Origin: Hirudinaria manillensis
Taxonomy: Eukaryota; Annelida; Clitellata; Hirudinida; Hirudinidae
NCBI GenBank assembly: GCA_034509925.1
Contig: CM067530.1
Span: 9,434,501-9,498,500, forward strand
Length of the DNA: 64,000 bases
Direction: 5' to 3'
Within the stretch, counting starts at the first letter, position 1; each line of letters starts with the position of its first letter. Positions 1 to 13,100 of the stretch are shown piece after piece. Made by a program: the position numbers and the translations under genes. Under the pieces are notes generated by a model. It was not told where the DNA came from. It searched no databases and was given only the letters and a program-made list of their open reading frames with translations.

Positions 1-1980
1 TGAATCGGATGTCTCTTCAGCTGAATCAGGTTTTTCCAAGTGAGGAGCCAAAATTGACGGCAGCTTTGTCCAACAGCCATTGGCTTAAAATATGTGAAAA
101 ATATTTGGAGTTACTTTATAACTAGTTAAATTAAACTCTCACATAAACATATTTATATAACTGATGCCAAACTGAATTTAATACGGAATAATTCGGTCTA
201 ATCATCATAAAAAAAAGTACATACATTGTGTCACTCATAAAGATTTTGAAATTTTATTGCGTCATGCAAAGTAAAGAAGAGAGCTAGATTTAGAAGTCTC
301 CTGCATTAAAGACGTTGTCAAAACCCAACTGATCCAGCAACCAGCGATCCAGAGCGGCTGAACAAACAATCCCCCTTTCCTCCTCCACCATCATTTTTTC
401 TCATCTGGACTAGGCATCAATTTAAATTGTTCTTTGACAGGGCTGCTATTTAAAGGGATTTTCACTTTGAAGTGAATCATTTTATCCATATTGCAAATAA
501 AACCATCAAATACAATTTCCTGATTTAATCATACCAAGTGCGATTTGATTTTAGGTTCAGCCATATGGTAATAGAACAAACCCCATCTAACCTTCTAACA
601 CGGTAAATTTAATTAGAGAATATTTTCAAACTATATTCGGCGATGTTAGAAACAAGCAGATGGCAATGTTTGCCAATCCTTATTGGATTTTTCCTATTTA
701 TACCTTAAATGCACGCTAGTGTACGCTCTTAAGGCAACCGCTGTTGTGGAAAGCTGTTGTTGGACTTATTATAATAGTGAATATCGTTATAATAATTATT
801 TTTATGACACATTTACACAGGTATTCTGGCAATAATCATAATTTATTAAAATATGCCAAGCCTTGATGCACCTTCATAAGATATCTGTCCGCCAATTTAA
901 AATTATCGCGGTATCCAAATTAATCGCTCTAAAATGTTTTTCATAATTTATTTCTTTATTACTTTGTTAACATTTAATCATCTTCCACCTGATAATCCCA
1001 TTGCTGGGACCACGACGGGCTGGCGTCGAATGGATTGCCCCACAGGTAAATCCTTACCTCACTCAACCCATTGTTATTGTTACGGCCATCTATTGATTCA
1101 GTTGGCCCATGTATTTGGAATAAATGTGGCTCATCCAAACCACCTTCTCTCTTAGAGAAAGGTCACCTTCAATGACGCAATGGTCTTGAAGCCCACTTTA
1201 ATAATATTCAAATACTGATTTAATTAACTAATATCTAATATTATCATCATCAAATATTAATTTCATTATCATGAATTGCCTCGGCAAATATCTGAATATC
1301 AACGAAATAAAAAAAAAATCAATATTCGTAGGACGATTCCCACGGTCTCATTTGAAAATTTTGAGTTGCATTATTGATTTTCTTCACGCTTTTTTCCGTG
1401 AATCGAATCAGAGTACCTAAACTAGCACGTCCACAAAATATAGATGGTCGAAATGCTAAGATGAGGTAATTTAAATTACTTGTAAAGTAATTACGGGTAA
1501 TCCGAAGTTGCAAACTTTTTTAAACACGTAGCCCTTTAATAGTTGTCGGCTCAATTGGTTGATAAAAAACTCTCAAATATTTAAATTTATAAACGTTTGG
1601 AGATAGTGGAAACGGCGACTATCCGATGTCTCATCGAATGTAATTATAATAACACTCACGTCTACAGAGAAACATCTGAAGCAGATAAATAACATTTAAA
1701 GCCATAAAATAAATCTCCTTTTAATACAAAAGAAGGCTAAGATAACTGACACCTGATTCGTCAAACTTTCAATCAATCAATCAATCAATCAATTAAATAT
1801 AACAATACTAGAAACGAGACAAGAATGCCACAACTGGAATACCTTAACCAATAAAAGAATCACCCGTGACAATAAACACCCGCTTCAAGATAATTAATGA
1901 TTACTTAAAAATCCACGTCGTTATAATAGTTAATTGTAAACATGAGGGACAAACAATAAATGCTGATTATTGTAAGGCAG
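1..1980. other. Intergenic, no gene recognised
   Basis: AT-rich DNA downstream of the ABCA gene. The only open frames are short (73 and 64 codons) with no splice-consistent neighbours and no recognisable motif. A small tetranucleotide run (AATC)n lies at about 1770-1793. I see no RNA gene or mobile-element end. Confidence 0.6.
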
Positions 1981-4900
1981 CTAAAGGATGCTCGTTTCAG
2001 AATAGGCAGGGTTAAATACCAGTTGATCTGATTGGTGGGTTCGCTTAAGTTGCTGTCGGTTCAGGGCAAATTTTATGAAGATCTGTTCTAGAGTGGCCTG
2101 TCCAACTGAGTAGTCATCCAACTTTAGAGCTTTCCTCGAGCCTTCCAGCAGTCCAAATATGTTGGACAAGTTTGCATCTCGAGTTGACTTGTCAATGCGA
2201 TAGTTCAGCATGCCTTCTCCTTCATATTCCAGTGTGCTTCCAGGAAAGTGGCTCAAAATAAATTCTTTAACCCTAGTTATGTCAGCCACGTTAGTTGACT
2301 GATCTTGAGTTGAAACTAATTTCAGAGCAACTGAATATCCTGAGCCAAATTTGGATTTTAAATGTTGAGCACTTCCCAAGCATTTGAACTGCCCGTTCAC
2401 CATGATTGCCAGTCTCGTGCACAATGCTTCGCATTCTTCCATGCTGTAATTCATGTGTTGTGAATTGAAAGAAAATAATCAAAGATTCAACAAATTACTC
2501 ACCTGTGAGAAGTAAGGATAATGGTGCTTCCACTTTGCCTGATAAGTGATAACAGGTTCCACATATCTCTTCTTGCCACTGGATCTATTCCAGTAGTTGG
2601 TTCATCGAGAAATAGTAACTTTGGACGTCCTATAAGAGCTATTGCAACACAAAGCTTTCGCTTGTTGCCTCCGCTGAAATTGTGAAAAATGATGTTGTTT
2701 GAAATATAAAATAAATGAGATTAAATAAAACAATTTGAGATTAATTTAAGAGTAAAACTTGTAAATGTCACAATATCTAAATTACACCACCTCAGCTTTT
2801 GTACTTGCTTATTGGCATGTTCAGTGATCATGACGTCTTGCATAATAACATTCACGTATTGTTCCACCCTCCTCCTTGGAATGCCTCTCAATCGTGCATG
2901 GAGTTGCAGATGTTCTTTGATAGTCAGCTGATCAAAGAGTGAATCAAACTGAGGACAATATCCTATGTATTTCCTGCTTCTGGTCAAATCTCTAGCCACA
3001 TTAATTCCATTCACATAAACTTCTCCTCTAGTAATGGCCTCCTGTCCAATCATCATCTTGAAAGTTGATGTTTTTCCAGCACCATTAACACCCAAGAGTC
3101 CAAAGCATTCCCCCGATGGGACCTATAATTGGTTGTTAAGACCTATGAGTTGGTAAGACATTATGAGGTTTATTTTCATAACCAACACTTACCTTTAGGC
3201 AAATATTGTTGACTGCCAAGACATTACGACCATATCTTTTCGTCAGCTGATTTAATATCAAGACGTTCCAATTATAATTTAAGTCTCCTTGAAGTAAATT
3301 GATTACTGAATGCCTTTCAATGAATACATCGCTGTCTTCCTCTTCTGAAGAATTGATCTCGGAATCGGTGTGAAAATAAGGCATCCTACTGGAGAATTTT
3401 GCTTTAATGCTGTTTATAACATCGCTCTCAATAAGAAGCAGAATCATAAATAAAACCGTTCCTTGTATTTGCATAAATAAGAGGGCCTTCCCTATGCCAT
3501 ATTCTCCCATGGAGAGATAATTATGACTAGGGAATGAACAATTTGCTTCACAATTTTCTACAATTAAAAGAAAAATTATTCATCTAATCCGTCAACAGTT
3601 TTCAAGGAGGCAACTCAAATTACTTGGGCAGCATTTGTTATGCATGCCAAAAGAGTTTGCTCTTGAACACAAAGAAGCAAGAGGCAAAGTGCTACAATAG
3701 TTAACCAAGGCATGATTGAAGAGTAAATTTTTAAATATTTGTATTAAACAAAACGTTGGCATAGTGGCATACAGTATCTGTTCCACAACATTAAGAACAT
3801 CAGGACCGATCGTTGTAATAGTTGAAAGTAAAACCAGGACAATGATCAAAACAGATCCTGAAATTTGCATCGGATTTGAACCTCAATAATAAATGATACA
3901 TTCATTTTGAGACAGAAATTTTACAAATTAACAAGTATTAAAAGCAACCTTTTAATATAAGTAGTGTATAAATCCAACTAAAGCCGGTCGTGGCTTTAGA
4001 GAACAAAAAGGTCAATAAATATACCAGTGGCAGAGATGACCAGCCATACATTACGAGTCCCAGAAATAAATAGCTAAATTCAAAACAGAAATTTAAAATT
4101 TCAAAATTAATTCAAAATGCTGCATTTAATCTAAATTTAAGCCCTAAATTCAAAAGTTACTTTTAATACCTTGGAATCATTCCATAAGAATAACCATCAA
4201 TTCGGAATGCAACAATGATAATAATAATCAGGACTGAAGGAACCAAATAGTTGAAAGAGTCCCATGTTAATGATGCAAGCCAGAATATGCAGGATCTTGC
4301 TCCACTGATATACTGACTGACCTTAGCACCTGATGTCCTTTCAGTTATCAAAAACAGAGAAAAGGAAGACAGGAGATAAGCCAATGCAATAATCATCCAG
4401 AAAGAAAATGTCAAAACAACCGAAGTCGACTTAAACATAATTTCTTCTATTGTTTCATTTAATGGTATTTGTACTGGATGATTGATGGTACTAATTGCAT
4501 AGTTTGATTGGGAAGGTTTGACAAGACATTTCAACCAAGCATTGTTTACCAGAGCAAGGGACACAGCAATAGAGTGATAGGAAAAGCCGTTGTAGAATCC
4601 CATGAAATAATCCGGGCCAATTTCTGTGGCCGCCTGATATTTTTGACGGTAATTATACAAATTCTGTTCGGCAACTTCTAGAAAGTAGTTGTCCATGTCT
4701 TTGTAACTATTATAGCTTCTGTGACTTTGATTGTTCAAATAAACATGAGATCCAGGCATTGTATTGAGGGCTTTTATATAACAGTCAAGTAGATTATTGG
4801 AAGTGCTATTATCAATCGAGGCATAAACGGTCACCGGAGAATCATATATGAGTAAATCAAGAGTCAATGCTGGTGGTTCATTGGCTAGCATATTTGCATT

Positions 4901-7900
4901 TAAATTGAGAGAAATACATGCAATGATTGTACACAAGGCTGGAGTTAAGAACTGTGCCAATGTGTGCCTTTTGTTCCTTAAAGAATGAAGGAATCGTTTG
5001 GTTAACATGCAATGGGTTTGCACCATCAACAAAGACATCCCTCTGTTTTTGAACCCATCAACATCTTCACCAGAAAAGAGAATTTAAATTATGTTTAACA
5101 TATGGAATAATTTAATATCTATAAATTTTGCCACAACCTATTTTAGGCATTGCATTATCTCTTCTTGGTAGCACATTCATGGTCATTTTTTCATCATCAC
5201 TTTCATCTTTCTCTTCAAAAGAACTCAATTCTCCTACTCTGATCAATAATAAAATTATGTTATTAAAAAAATATGAGAAATTAGATGTGAATACAGCATG
5301 GGCAAGGCCTTAAGTGACCTGAAAGAACCAATTATTAACTGACTTGATAAAAACTTCCTCCAGAGAAGTTATGGAAATTCCAAACGTATCAATACCAAAA
5401 CTGTGTCCATTTAATTCCATTTCAGAGAAAAGTGATGGAAATTTGTAAGAACTATCCTTTGGCAAGTGATATGTCAGTTCAGCACCTGCACTGCTTTTCA
5501 GTTCAGCATCTGGTACTTTGCTTGTAATAAAATCATAGATCTCTGAAGGATTACTTGCTTCTTTCGTAACTATTGTCAAATGGTAACCTACTCCTGTCAA
5601 GAAATATTACATTATTTTAACCTTGACTTAACGTATTTATATTGATTAAAATTAGAGTGCCAGACGGGTCATGGATCCTTCTCAATGTATTTGAAAGAAT
5701 TAAAACATATGTTGAGCCATTTTTAGAAGATTTTTAGCAAAATGGAAAGCTATTCAAAAATGTTTTCTTCACTAACCATATATTTTCTTCAGAAACATTG
5801 ATGAACCATAACACTGAAGAACCCCTTCAGCCATAATTGCAATTTTATCTGCAAGGTGGTCAGCTTCATCCATGTAATGAGTACTCAAAATCATTGTCCT
5901 TCCCTGTTGATGAGACTTCAAAATGTCCCAAATTTCTCTCCTTGCTTCAGTATCCAATCCAGACGATGGTTCGTCAAGAATCACAAACTACAAAATGCAC
6001 AAGTTCTAGATTTTCAATGGCCTTTATAATTAACATTCTTTCTGATCAAAGAATTTAATAACTTTTTCAAAAAAGTAAAAAAAGTAAAGCAATTTTGTGG
6101 CATTTTGATTTAAACTATTTGAATAATTAATTTGCAGCAATAAGTCAATAATTGAGCTGAAGTAATATCATCAGCAACATATTCAAGTACCTTAGAGCCT
6201 CCAACAAGAGCAATGCCAATTGAAAGCTTTCTCTTCATACCTCCTGATAACTTTTTAGAGATTGTATCCTTCTTATCTGTCAGGAGTAAAGTATCGATGG
6301 TATCCGAGACATTATTCTCAACATTTTCATTGCAATTCAACTGAAATAGTTCATTATTTACAAATAATTGCATCTTTTGGAGTTGGTGCATCATTTATTG
6401 AGACATTATGCAGTCCGGTGCCAGCAGACAACCGTAACTCAAATTTAAATTGAATAATTATAAGCTCAAAATACAAATCATTCTTAAGTGAAATAAATAC
6501 AAGAAAAAATTACTTTTGCAAAAAAATAAAGGTGCTCCTTCACAGTCAAATTATCAAACAAGATGTTAGACTGGGGACAATATCCCAAATTTCTTCTGAT
6601 GTCAGCCATGTTCTTGATATTATAGCCACTGATGAGGGCACTGCCCCTAGTTGGTGGGAAAAATCCTTTTAAAAATAGAAAAAAAAGCCACTTGAGATAT
6701 GGATGCTCGGACCATCATATGATTAAGTTGATAAAAGTAAAGTCATGTAAACCATCATTATTAACTTCCCAATAATCTGAAGTATTTGAAGTACCTGTTA
6801 ACATGGACATGGTAGTTGTCTTACCAGCTCCATTGTGTCCCAGCAATGCTACTATGTTGCCCTCACAAATGTCTAAACTCAGACCATTTACAGCAGGTTT
6901 TGATCCCTTTTTAAAAACCTACAAGTCGTTCCAAGAGATCATTATCATTCTTATTGACACATTAATCCAACAATTTATAACTTATAAACCTTTGTCAAGT
7001 TTCTAATTTTAATGCCAATTGCACAATTAGGGCTATTTGATTCAAAAAACTCTGCCCTTGATCCAAAGTTTGGAGGTTCCTCAAACAATTGGTCTGATTC
7101 GGATGTTTGAGCATTACCACACCAGTAACGTTTCTTGAATATAAAGTGGTCTTCAATAATAATGTCTAATGCTCTACATGTAGCAATAAGACCTACCAGG
7201 AAAGGAAAGTAGAATGGTTGAGGAGAGCCAAATTCTCCCGGATAGATAGCATCCACATACCATGTTATAATTCCATATAATACCAAGTCTAGCACAAACA
7301 TTCCAAATACATTTAATAAAGAGAATCCACTTTCTCCATCAATTCTAGAGACTGAACTCCACTGAACACCAGTGCCTTTGGAAATACAAAACTTCTTTGC
7401 AAAACTTGTAAAGATTACTTCACTATATACATTCTGACCAGCTCCTTCAGAGTTTAATATTATTCTGCAGCCCAAATCCATAGAAAGATTTGGAAGAAGA
7501 TATATGAGAAATTCCCAGAGAGCTTTCAATGAACCAGACTTCAGGTAAGGTCCAAGAATTGCACTCACAAAATAGATTATTGTAACAGCCAGGAGTGTTG
7601 TTTTTGCTGGTTAAATGGACACTATAACCATTCAATCAGACTGATTGCCTGACACTAATTAATGTTATTTTTTAACTGCCAAATTTAAAGAAATTTAAAC
7701 TCACTTTTACTGAAAAACGTGGTTATTGCAAAATGGAACATTATCAAAGCCAGACAATACAGAAAGATGAAAAAGAATGTTATTGTTGGGAAGGTATGTG
7801 ACAGCACAGCCTTGTTCTCCACATCCACATGGTAAACAATGGTAATCAAAGCAGAAGATAACCCCATTATCAAGACACCTTTGAAAAACCAAGCTAACCA

Positions 7901-9085
7901 ATTCACCCAATTCCTCAGACCCAGCATCTTCATGTATTCCTTGAAATTTTATTTATTATAACAATTCAATGCCAATTGCCTGATTAGAAGCATAATTAAA
8001 AATAAATGCTGCCTTAAAATAAGTTTTTTTATTCCTGTGAATGAAGACCCTGATACCTTATAATTAAATAATGCACATGGATCCATCTCAGATGAATATT
8101 AAAATCAAATAAATACCTTTAATTTTTTCTCCTTTTCATCAACAATTTCGGTAGAAATTAAGGAGGATAAGTTGAAGAATCCAATCATCGTGAATGCTGG
8201 AAAAATATTCCGTAAAGCTTCAGAAAAGGTGTTGGTAACATATCCTGGATATGCAGATTTCTTCAGGAAGGTTTTCATTGAAGAATTCAATCCACCAAGC
8301 ACATTTATTATGCTCGAATCAATGGTCCTTTGAATGGTTAAGAAACCTCGATGAAAATAACCTGTCCACAATTTTAACACGATTGCAACTAGCCAAGTAA
8401 AAGATAAAAGCTGAGAATGAAATAAGAAATTGTCAATTTACCGGGTCCATTATGACTGAAGTTCACGTTTTTCTGCCCCTTCCCAAATTGGCTGGGACTA
8501 TTTGGCATGAAGTCTTTTGTTAACCATTTAATTTGATCTTCCTTCAGTCTAATCTTGTAAGTTATACTTTCTGAGAAATAATCCCCACTGAATGAACTTT
8601 TTAGGAACACAACACCTCCAATCACAGTTGAATAATTTTTCACTGCTTGTTCAAGATCAACTTCACTGTTGTACCCATAAGCTGCAAGATTATCAAATAA
8701 CATGAATAATACTTTGAAACATGATAAGACATAATCAAACAGAATCTAACACACCTTGCATGTTATCATTCATAAGAGAGGTAGCTCTTTCAACTACATT
8801 TTTTGTAACATCGTTAATAGGAGTAAAAGCCAAAAAGGACCTTGAATGTTGAGTTTCCAAAAATCCAAGTTTATCTAACAACTCAAAAGGTGGCTCGGTA
8901 GAAGGGTCATGCGTGGAAATGTTACCAAAATACAAGTTCATGATTAACAAAATTATTGGAAATATTACTGCCATAAGAATGGAAGCAAAAGTTGTCAAGA
9001 ATTTTCTTTTAATCAAAATAAAATTCTTCCATGTCAAAAGAGAAAACTGCACAAGTGGACTGAAGAAGTAGCTTCTATTCACCAT
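1981..9085 (-). CDS. ABC transporter, subfamily A (ABCA3-like), full transporter
   Basis: Exons, 5' to 3': 9085-8755, 8681-8442, 8361-8117, 7939-7705, 7606-6990, 6918-6795, 6665-6514, 6340-6191, 5987-5777, 5593-5340, about 5238-5138, 5064-4170, 4073-3949, 3857-3624, 3557-3193, 3122-2791, 2673-2503, 2443-1981; about 1748 residues, close to ABCA3-type length. The order is TM segment, large exocytoplasmic loop, TM block, NBD1, second loop and TM block, NBD2. NBD1 has Walker [10 protein letters not shown], signature LSGGMKRK and Walker [15 protein letters not shown]2 has [16 protein letters not shown] and [16 protein letters not shown] proteins export or flip lipids using ATP, often at lysosome-related or plasma membranes. 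Both ATP sites look intact. One join (5340 to 5238) is not phase-compatible as drawn, so the NBD1-TMD2 linker is unresolved. The start MVNRSYFF is in a short leader, but an upstream exon spliced to AAAAG|ATGTTGAC near 9097 is also possible. Confidence 0.93.
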
Positions 9086-10188
9086 GTCAACATCTTTTAA
9101 AATAAAAGTTCGAGCAATTATTGTTTCATCAAAATGTTATTACCTAACTTGTAGTCAGAAAATAAAATTTGCCATAATCATTGTCATACCTCACCTATCA
9201 TTACATTATTATTACCATAATAAATTATTAGCATTAATAGTATTTCATGCTAGATAATTCAATTCATAACAAATTTCAAAATATTTAAAATAAACTACTA
9301 CTGCCTATCCATAAGAACATAGAATAAGTTAAAAGTCACTCATGTTAAAGAAGCAATATCAAGTATCTCAGGTAAAACCCGTCGCATTTATATAAAAATA
9401 AAACCCAGCAAATAGTTCTGCTAAGTGGATAATTATATTCATTTGATTAACATAAGCGGAAATAACGTTCAAGAAGAATTAATGTGAGTAATTCCACTTT
9501 GAAATGTCATAAACGCCAATTTCAGACTAGCCCTTACTTCATACGTAAAATGCTTGCCTCACTCAAGAGATATTTTTCTTTAATTTACTCGTAAACTTAA
9601 AATGCTCGCATTATTGCGGATAATTTTGCAAAGAAATGAGCTATACACAAAAGTTACAAATTGAACCAGCATGCAGTAGCATTAGACCAATGCCAACTAT
9701 TGATTCAAAGAATCCAGTTTGATTCCAGAAATCAGCTTTTTTAATGTTTTTCAATTTCAAACCTACCGATCAAACAACCTATGCGAAAATAAGCCACTCG
9801 AAGTGGCTCAAAATTGTAGTTTTCCTCTATCAGCACATTTCGGCAATTTAAATGTCGCAATGTATTGATTAACTTTTTAGACTCTAAAGTTTATAGAATC
9901 GCTCATAAAGGTGGGTTGTAATAGTGTCTGCATACAATTGCTTGAATAAATTCTAGATTTAACAGCCTAATAAAAATTGACTTAAATAGTTAATGGTATA
10001 TAAGATAACATTTTATAAAACTAAAAACAGATTTAGCAAATAAAGTTTTAAGAGTTTTACTAACATTAATTCGATTTCACTTTTATTGCATAATAATTTC
10101 TGACTGCTTCGTCTTATCTATCACGAATGTAAACAGAATAAGATGGCAATCTAAATAGCAAGTTATTCGTGGTCATTAAAGGTTTCAA
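9086..10188. other. Divergent intergenic region, ABCA / RALBP1
   Basis: About 1.1 kb between two divergently read genes, very AT-rich. It must hold both promoters and 5' untranslated exons, but I see no clear TATA or CpG-like landmark and no open frame. Confidence 0.5.
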
Positions 10189-13100
10189 ATGTCTGATAGT
10201 CACGAAGAAGTAGCTGGTTAGATGCATTGAAGTGCTTTATGTTCGTTTTCAGGTAAAATGTGGTTGTCTTTATAGTCGATGAAATTAAACGAAAAGATGG
10301 CTCGAAATCTAAAAAAGATAAAAAGGATAAGAAAGACAAGGGTTATATAATCTTTGAGGAAGAAGATTCCGCTGAAGAATTGTGTGAAAGCCTTCCAAAG
10401 TAAGGCCACTAGGAACTTTTGTACACATTTAAATGTATTAATCAACATTAGTTTTTCCTTCAGAACCCAAAGCAAATCTAAGAAGACAAAGCCATTTAAA
10501 TTCACAAAGAAGGTTTTCATTGCTGTTGCTATTACTGTTATGTTATCCCTTTTCTCCTAATTATTTTTTGGCTTTTGAGAATAAACATTTACAGAGTTTT
10601 GTATTTGATATTATTATTGAGCTAATACTTGAACCAGGAAAAAAAAGAGCGCAGCGAGAAGAAGAAACAAGATGAGAAAGAGAAGAAAGTAAACAAAGAA
10701 TCAAAAAAGGAAGGAAAAACAAAGTGGAAAAAGAAAATATTGCCCAAGAGTGGAGAATATGGTAAGAAGTCTTTGAACTCCAAGATGAACGGAGTGAATG
10801 ATCAGTGCTTTGACTGACTGTTTAGCTGTAAGTTCAGAGCCAGAGGAGCAGAAGACAGTCTTTGGAGTTCCACTGACTCTGGCAGTGGAAAGGAATCCAA
10901 GTCACGACGGAATTTTGTTGCCAGCTGTCGTTAGGGAATGCATTGATTATATCTCTGAATATGGTAAGCTCTATGGTTTGTTTGTTGTTTATAAGAATGA
11001 AATATTATTGTTTATGAAATATATTTAAACAAGATTCAGTTGTTGCTTCTGCATAATTTCTAATAAGTCTCTGTAGCAGAACGTCTTTTGTTAGTAATAA
11101 TGAGTTAGTCATGCATAGCATTTTATTTTTAAATTTATTTGAATATTTCTGCTTATTTTTCCAACAGCAGAAATTAATAACTTAACGTCTTAAATATATT
11201 AAAACAAAATGAGGAAAAAAGAGGAGCAAAATGACCATAAATGATCATTAAGTCTACCAACCTTCCAAGGTCTTGCCTGTGAGGGGATCTACAGAGTTTC
11301 TGGTGTCAAATCCAAGTTGACCCAGTTGAAGGAATTGTACAACACAGGTGCCACTGTCTACCTGGTGGACCACGAGCCCAATGTCGTTGCCAGTCTCCTC
11401 AAGCTTTTCCTCAGGGAACTCCCGGAGCCAATACTGACCACCAAACTCGTTCCAAAGTTCGAGCAGGCATCTGGTCAGACTGGGTCTTTTTGATTTTGTT
11501 TGTTTGTTTATTTGTTTGTTTGTTTAATTTTCAATTTCCACTAAATCTTTTTTATTACTGAGTAGTTGTTTAATGAGTGTTTAAAAGTGAATTTGTTAAT
11601 TAATCGGAGTAATTGGGTCATTATCAAAAAGGTACTTTGAGTTTCTGTAAGTTGGATTGCAGATGGGATGTTTAATGACTGCCACACACAGGAACACTGG
11701 CTATTCAGCCATCTTTCATTTGCATATCATTTGCATAACGTGTCATTTTTTTAAATTAACTTTGACATTTAAAATTTTTCTAATTTCGACTTCTTGCGAT
11801 TACTTTTGAACAGCCACGAAGAACGTCAAACAGCAAGTCGAGCAGTTTCTCCAGTTGATCCAAGAGCTTCCAGCTGCCAACAGAACCCTCCTCTCTTGGG
11901 TCATCGTTCACATGACGCACGTCATCGAGAAGGTGGATTGCGTCGATTGCATTGGTTGTCATCGTCTCGAGAGTTCCTCTCGAATGTTTATTTTATTTTA
12001 AATGCTTTGCCACTGAAATGTTAATTTGTTCAAAAGTCTATTTAATTTCTTTAATCATTTATAATTCGATCCATGATTATTCCATAATTATAAATTAACA
12101 GAATAAATTATACACACAAATAAAATAATAATAATAATAACAACATAATTACAATGAACGGATAATTTGATGAACAGCCCGTTTTCATTTCATTTCTTTA
12201 TTATCCATCTAAGGAAAAGTTTAACAAGATGAGTCTACAAAACGTGTCCATTGTTCTCAGTCCGACGATGAAGATCAGTCACAGAGTCCTGAATGTCCTG
12301 TTCACCTACTCAAACATATTCTTTAAGGACACCATCATCAAAAAGTCAGTCCAAAGCTAAATGCCCGTTCTTATTGCATATTTTTTTATACAATAATTAT
12401 GCCAATTGTAAATATCATTATTTAAATTGTATTATTATTATTATAATTACTGCTATTATTATTATTCTATAAATTTTTAAAAATGTTCTTATGTTAATTA
12501 GTGGCTTATTATTAATTACTTAACCATTATGTTTAATACTTGCACGTCCTATGAAATTCAATCATAACCTTGCTTCTCTTCATTAACATATACAGGTACG
12601 TACCACCTCTGAAACCTGCAACTTCCAGGTGGACTCTGGACCTGCCCGAATGTCCGTCTGCCATCGTGGAAGAGTTAAAGAAGCAGGAGTCGCTATTGAA
12701 TCACATGCACGAGGAACTGATGAGGGTCAAAGATCACAGAAAGGAAGAGGAACTCTGGGAGGTCCAAAGGATCGTCACTCAACTTAAAAGAAAGGTTTTA
12801 CATTCGTTTTAATTTCCTAACATTTGGCTTTTTTTTTTTAATTTAAATTTTAATTTTACCAATGTCTGACATTTTGACCTCATCCATGTTGAACCTACCT
12901 TCCAGTTGAAACACTTGCGCCAAATGGAACAAGAGCCTGCAAAACCGGAGGTCTCTTTGGACAAGAAGCAGAGTTTTTCATCCCAGAAGTCCTGGTCTCA
13001 CGTTCCTTACGGCCATCACGAATCTTCGTCAAAGGTTTCGCTCGAGTCATCCAGTGCCGACTTGTCCAAGATCCAGGACAAGACGGATCGCTTGAGCCTC

